From contig JAWLGN010000086.1 of the NCBI GenBank assembly GCA_041685075.1, positions 1 through 18,897 on the forward strand: a DNA stretch of 18,897 bases, in the 5' to 3' direction. The notes under the pieces are model-generated. The model worked only from the letters and a program-made list of their open reading frames with translations. It made no database searches and was not told the DNA's origin. A program made the translations under genes and the position numbers. Positions 15,484 to 18,897 of the stretch are shown piece after piece; within the stretch, counting starts at the first letter, position 1; the number at the start of each line of letters is the position of its first letter. Source of the stretch: JAMCRM01 sp041685075. GTDB taxonomy: Bacteria > Acidobacteriota > Terriglobia > Bryobacterales > Bryobacteraceae.

Positions 15484-16836
15484 TCACCCGAGCGGCACCG
15501 GCTTGCCGAAGAGCCTGCCTTCGTCGCCCTGCTGCTTCATCCACTCCTCCACCCGCCGCCGCATGCGGGCGAGCCGCTCCTCGTGCTCGGGCCGCGCGGC
15601 CAGGTTGCACAGCTCGTGCGGGTCGGCCAGGGTGTCGAACAGTTCTTCCCTGGGGCGCTCATGATAGCGCCGGACGATTGCGGCGGCCCCGGGTTCGCTG
15701 GCGGCCTTCCTCACCCAGGAGTCCCAGAACGCCTTCCCGTCCAGGTCGATGCCACGGTCGATGTGGGTGGTGTACTTGTTCTGCGGGTAGAGATTCAGGA
15801 TGTACTTGAAGCGGGAATCGCGCAGCGCGCGCATGGGGTAGACGTTCATATCGCCGTCGCCGGAGTGGGTGGCGAAAAGGTCATTCCGGTGAGCGCGGCG
15901 GTGGTCGCGCAGCACCGGGGCGAAGGAGCGGCCGTCCAGGCCCTCCGGCGGCCGGCCTCCCGCGAGTTCGATGATGGTGGGCAGGAAATCCGCGAAGCTC
16001 AGCAGCGCGCGCGAGCGCGCCCCCGTCTCCACCACGCCGGGCCAGACCGCGATCATGGGCATCCGGATTCCAGCATCGTAGAGATTCCATTTTGCAAACG
16101 GCCACTGGGCTCCGTTATCCGAGGTGTAGAGGAACAGGGTGTTGCGGCCGAGATGCCGCCTCACCATGCCGTACACCTCGCCCAACTGGCCGTCCATCTT
16201 GGTGACGTCGGTGTAGTAGCGCGCCCGCCACCAGCGGGTCTCGGGTGTATCGATGAAGCCCGGCGGCAACTCCACCCGGGCGGGATGGTAGCCGGCCGCG
16301 GGTTCCCAGTAGACGTGCGGGCTGTGGCAGCCGATTACCAGGCACACAGGGCGCCGGTCTCCCGGGTCGCGGCCCGCCAGCCAGCGCCCCACCGCCCCGG
16401 TATCGAGATCGCTCCACAGCCCCTTCCGGCGGATCTCGCTCGGCACGGCCTCCCAATCCTTGTAGCTGGCCGGCGGCCGGAAATGGTTCTTGCCGAAGTG
16501 CGCCGCGCGATAGCCGAGTTCGGCCATGTAGGATGGCAGCGTGCGCACGCCGGGCCGCATGTCGGTGTGGTTGGCCTCCACGCCGTTGCGGACCGACATC
16601 AGCCCCGTGGCCAGGATGGCGCGGGAAGGCACGCAGGTGGGCGACCCGCAAAAGGCGTTCTCGAAAACCATCCCCGCCGCCGCCAGCCGCTCGAGCGCCG
16701 GCGTGCGCACCACGCGGCTGCCGTAGACGCTGGAATCGAAGTAGCCGTGGTCGTCGGCCAGAAAGAGCACGATGTTCGGGCGCGTCCTTTCGGCCGCCGC
16801 CCCAGCCATCGCGGCGAGGAAGTGCCGCCGGATCAT
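15484..16836 (-). CDS. Tat-exported formylglycine sulfatase (in frame with upstream phosphoesterase)
   Basis: A type I sulfatase of 450 residues when read from ATG 16836. It would hydrolyse sulfate esters or N-sulfates of glycans outside the cytoplasm. The start gives a twin-arginine-like signal, MIRRHFLAAMAGAAAE, directly followed by the first sulfatase strand PNIVLFLADDHG with metal ligands D28 and D29. C68 in CVPSR is the Cys converted to formylglycine (CxPSR), so a maturase (FGE) would be needed, and none is in the window. HFGKNHF, LVIGCHSPH and FLYTSDNGAQWPFAKWNLYD complete the active site. The overall pattern resembles N-sulfoglucosamine sulfohydrolase-like sulfatases, but the substrate cannot be set. 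The frame is open upstream through 18897 with no stop, so this may instead be the C-terminal half of a fused protein. CATAAT 6 nt before the ATG argues for a separate start. Confidence 0.87.
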   Translation of the reverse strand: MIRRHFLAAMAGAAAERTRPNIVLFLADDHGYFDSSVYGSRVVRTPALERLAAAGMVFENAFCGSPTCVPSRAILATGLMSVRNGVEANHTDMRPGVRTLPSYMAELGYRAAHFGKNHFRPPASYKDWEAVPSEIRRKGLWSDLDTGAVGRWLAGRDPGDRRPVCLVIGCHSPHVYWEPAAGYHPARVELPPGFIDTPETRWWRARYYTDVTKMDGQLGEVYGMVRRHLGRNTLFLYTSDNGAQWPFAKWNLYDAGIRMPMIAVWPGVVETGARSRALLSFADFLPTIIELAGGRPPEGLDGRSFAPVLRDHRRAHRNDLFATHSGDGDMNVYPMRALRDSRFKYILNLYPQNKYTTHIDRGIDLDGKAFWDSWVRKAASEPGAAAIVRRYHERPREELFDTLADPHELCNLAARPEHEERLARMRRRVEEWMKQQGDEGRLFGKPVPLG

Positions 16837-18897
16837 GAGTCGATTATGGCGCGGTGAGCCACCCGGGTGCCAGCGGTCTGGGCGCGCGTACCGCCGGTGC
16901 TGCTCCTCGAGCACCCTCGGGTCGTCCATCGGAGGCGAAGGCTTCGGATCGAGCGGTTCCCTCGCCTTTTCCGGCTCGAAGATGCGCGCGTCCACCGGCT
17001 GCACGACATAGCGCGTGAAGTCCGGCTCGTCGGTGAAGCAGTCGGCCAGGTCCGAAGCGGCGGCGTCGAACAGGTTGAGCGGCGGGATCCCCAGGATGCG
17101 GAAGATGGTCTTCAGCAGCCCCGGGAAACTGGTGTTCACGTGGGAGACGTAGTTGCGCTTGCACCACGGTCCCGCGGCCATCAGGATGGTGCGCTGCGCG
17201 TCGATGTGGTCGCGGCCGCCCTGGGCGTCGTCCTCGGTCACCAGCACCACCATGTTGCGCCACCAGCGCGTGCCGGAGAGAAACTCCAGGATGCGCCCCA
17301 GCGCGTAGTCGTTATCCGCCACGAAGGAGGCTTCGAAGGGATAGCCGTCCTCGGGTCGCGGCCGCGCCATGTGGTCGTTCGGCAGGTGGATGAAGATGAA
17401 GCGCGGAAACTCGCGCCCGCCCTCGATGTACAGCTCCTCGATCTCCCGGATGAACTGCGTGGCGCGGTACTGGTCCGGGATGTTCATGTTGTACTGCGGA
17501 TAGTTGCGGGAGGTATTGCGGTACAGCGGATCGGGCATGGGCACGTTGGTCAGGTAGCGCGCCCCGGTGGGTTTCTGGCCCGGCCCCTCCACCACGCCCG
17601 CCAGTTCGAAGCCCTCGCCGAAGTTGCGGAAAGAGATGCCGTGGCGCTCCAGGTGGTGCCAGATGGCCCCGTCCTCCAGTTGCCCCTCCGGGTGCACCGA
17701 CGAGTTGCTTTGCGGGAATGCCAGCCTGCCCGGCGCCGTGGTGGGGAACCGGAAATCCTTCTGCCCCCCGTAGGCGGCCATGCGGCTGCTCTCCACCCAG
17801 GCGTTGGGATAAGTGCCCACGATCCAATGGTGCCCGTCCACGCTGACCTCCGCGTCGGCATAGAAGTTGTCGCTGAAGGCCCAGCGCTCCGCGATGGCGT
17901 GGTGGTTGGGGGTGACGTTCACGTCCTTCACGCTCAGGCGGCGCGCGTGCCCCTCCACGTACCCTCGGGTGCCGAAGCGCGCCAGCGGCGGGAAGCCCAC
18001 CACCTTGCCGTTCGAGACCTCGGTGATGTCGCCGAAGACCTCGTCGAAGGTGCGGTTCTCCTTCACGATCAAAACCACGTGCCGGATCTCCGGCGGAACG
18101 GGCGCGGGATCCTCGGCGCGCGGCACAAACCCGTTGGCCTCCATGACGAAACGCGTATGGCGGGCCAGTTCCGAAGCCACCGGCAGGGTGAAGCTCGAAA
18201 CCGTGCCGCGGCGTAGCGTGCCGGAGAAGCTGCCGCCGTCGAAGGGCCTGCGCTCGATATTCGGCCCGATGCCCTGCCCGCGCGCGTTGGTCACCACCAC
18301 GGTATCGCCATCCACCAGCACGCGCGTGGGGAACCAGGATACCGGAAGGTGTCCGATCACCTTCATGGCCTTCGCATCGATTACCCCCACGGCGTTGATC
18401 CCCGCTTCGGCTACCAGCAGCCAGCCGGTGGGCTCGTGCCAGGCCATCCCGATGGGCAGCACGCCCCGCAACTCCTCCAGCCCGGGAATGCGGATCGGGA
18501 TCTCGCCCGACACCGTGTTGGTGGCCGCGTCGATCACCGTGATGGAGTCGTTATGGGCATTGGAGACGAATACCCGGCCGCCGGCCGCCAGCACCCCGGA
18601 CGGACTGCTGCCGCCGTGCGTGCCGTTGCCGAAAGGCAGGCCGGTGCGGATGAAAGCCTCCACCACGGGCGCTTCAGGGTTCCGCACGTCCACCACGCAG
18701 ACGGAATTGGACTCCCGCACGTTGGGGTCGCCCAGGCCGGGCACCTCGACTGGCCCGGCGGCCGTCTCGCGCCGCACCCCGTCGCGTGCCTCCGCCGAAG
18801 GAAACCCGAAGGCGGGAAAGGGCAGGCCGGTTTCCGCCGCTCGCTTGCGGTCGGCGCCCGGCAGCGCGCTGTACTCGAACATCCCCAGGTTGGTGAC
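15484..18897 (-). CDS. YncE-type beta-propeller + phosphoesterase protein, in one open frame with the sulfatase (5' end outside window)
   Basis: The frame is open from the right edge to the sulfatase stop, giving at least 1137 residues. The edge residues VTNLG before the ATG at 18882 continue the propeller, so the true start is outside. Residues about 1-260 carry repeated propeller strands (SVCVVDVRNPEAPVV, SITVIDAATNTV, AVGVIDAKAMKV). A phosphoesterase domain of the PF04185 kind begins at about residue 270: VVLIVKENRTFDEVFGD, SDNFYADAEVSVDGHHW, FIHLPNDHM and VLVTEDDAQGGRDHIDAQR. It ends near PPLNLFDAAASDLADCF. A charged linker, PPMDDPRVLEEQHRRYARP, leads into MIRRHFLAAMAG, which looks like the Tat start of a separate sulfatase. 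Such proteins are normally exported and end soon after that linker. Either the two genes are truly fused, or a lost stop or single-base indel near 16837-16900 hides their boundary. Confidence 0.82.
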   Translation of the reverse strand, partial: VTNLGMFEYSALPGADRKRAAETGLPFPAFGFPSAEARDGVRRETAAGPVEVPGLGDPNVRESNSVCVVDVRNPEAPVVEAFIRTGLPFGNGTHGGSSPSGVLAAGGRVFVSNAHNDSITVIDAATNTVSGEIPIRIPGLEELRGVLPIGMAWHEPTGWLLVAEAGINAVGVIDAKAMKVIGHLPVSWFPTRVLVDGDTVVVTNARGQGIGPNIERRPFDGGSFSGTLRRGTVSSFTLPVASELARHTRFVMEANGFVPRAEDPAPVPPEIRHVVLIVKENRTFDEVFGDITEVSNGKVVGFPPLARFGTRGYVEGHARRLSVKDVNVTPNHHAIAERWAFSDNFYADAEVSVDGHHWIVGTYPNAWVESSRMAAYGGQKDFRFPTTAPGRLAFPQSNSSVHPEGQLEDGAIWHHLERHGISFRNFGEGFELAGVVEGPGQKPTGARYLTNVPMPDPLYRNTSRNYPQYNMNIPDQYRATQFIREIEELYIEGGREFPRFIFIHLPNDHMARPRPEDGYPFEASFVADNDYALGRILEFLSGTRWWRNMVVLVTEDDAQGGRDHIDAQRTILMAAGPWCKRNYVSHVNTSFPGLLKTIFRILGIPPLNLFDAAASDLADCFTDEPDFTRYVVQPVDARIFEPEKAREPLDPKPSPPMDDPRVLEEQHRRYARPDRWHPGGSPRHNRLMIRRHFLAAMAGAAAERTRPNIVLFLADDHGYFDSSVYGSRVVRTPALERLAAAGMVFENAFCGSPTCVPSRAILATGLMSVRNGVEANHTDMRPGVRTLPSYMAELGYRAAHFGKNHFRPPASYKDWEAVPSEIRRKGLWSDLDTGAVGRWLAGRDPGDRRPVCLVIGCHSPHVYWEPAAGYHPARVELPPGFIDTPETRWWRARYYTDVTKMDGQLGEVYGMVRRHLGRNTLFLYTSDNGAQWPFAKWNLYDAGIRMPMIAVWPGVVETGARSRALLSFADFLPTIIELAGGRPPEGLDGRSFAPVLRDHRRAHRNDLFATHSGDGDMNVYPMRALRDSRFKYILNLYPQNKYTTHIDRGIDLDGKAFWDSWVRKAASEPGAAAIVRRYHERPREELFDTLADPHELCNLAARPEHEERLARMRRRVEEWMKQQGDEGRLFGKPVPLG
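16843..16848 (-). promoter_or_regulatory. CATAAT -10-like box immediately before the sulfatase ATG
   Basis: On the minus strand CATAAT (5/6 to TATAAT) ends 6 nt before ATG 16836, so a transcript from it would begin at or beside the start codon. No Shine-Dalgarno is present between them. No -35 box is visible 17-18 bp upstream. If active, this would produce a leaderless sulfatase mRNA from inside the longer open frame. Confidence 0.4.

Noticed and set aside
16849..16875. Sigma-54-like promoter on the minus strand before the sulfatase (TGGCAC, then TGGC with GG-N10-GC spacing)
   Set aside because: The -12 element is TGGC rather than TTGC, and it lies in a GC-rich coding linker where such matches arise easily. 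No enhancer-binding protein is nearby.
15583..18216. Two long plus-strand open frames (424 and 449 codons) opposite the sulfatase and phosphoesterase
   Set aside because: The minus strand shows ordered catalytic motifs throughout, while the plus-strand products are low-complexity without motifs.

Overview
The window reads as a GC-rich chromosomal segment from a soil-type bacterium. The closest fit is the Acidobacteriota (Solibacter/Bryobacterales type), a moderate-confidence inference. It rests on the high GC, the Tat-exported sugar-isomerase-like TIM barrels, the sulfatase and YncE/phosphoesterase genes, and a divalent-metal transporter beside a PRC-barrel/MgtE_N/CBS protein. I see no rRNA, tRNA, phage, insertion sequence or CRISPR array. 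Gene density is high, and only 2533-2841 is a gene-free stretch near 300 bases.

Left part (1-5278, plus strand): a P-type cation ATPase cut by the left edge, then groES without groEL. Behind groES lie a GC-rich hairpin and four exact-period 55-bp repeats. Next come a periplasmic Skp/OmpH chaperone, a small one-helix membrane protein, citrate synthase, and a small zinc-ribbon protein 1 nt behind citrate synthase. Degenerate 22-bp repeats then separate these genes from a minus-strand creatininase-family gene whose usual NGHGGN metal motif is altered.

Middle part (6157-12827): a PLP-dependent Cys/Met-metabolism enzyme converges with, and overlaps by 28 nt, a beta-hydroxyacid dehydrogenase. Divergent from that dehydrogenase is a row of three twin-arginine-exported, xylose-isomerase-like TIM-barrel proteins. 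The last two are a tandem duplication whose first ~130 residues are almost identical and whose C-terminal halves have diverged. An SppA signal peptide peptidase follows 18 nt later.

Right part (12851-18897): a two-gene operon pairs a soluble PRC-barrel + MgtE_N + CBS protein (the cytosolic Mg2+-sensing part of MgtE without its channel) with an Nramp-fold transporter. The transporter's metal site has the changes expected of the Nramp-related magnesium transporter (NRMT) type. I read this as a split Mg2+ sensor/transporter module, and it is the most interesting item here. One nt beyond, on the minus strand, is a formylglycine sulfatase. Its reading frame is continuous, with no stop, with an upstream YncE propeller/phosphoesterase gene that runs off the right edge.

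Several genes have a TANNNT or CATAAT element unusually close to the start codon, which suggests very short or absent 5' leaders at some of them. All functional calls come from motifs read by eye; no database search was possible.
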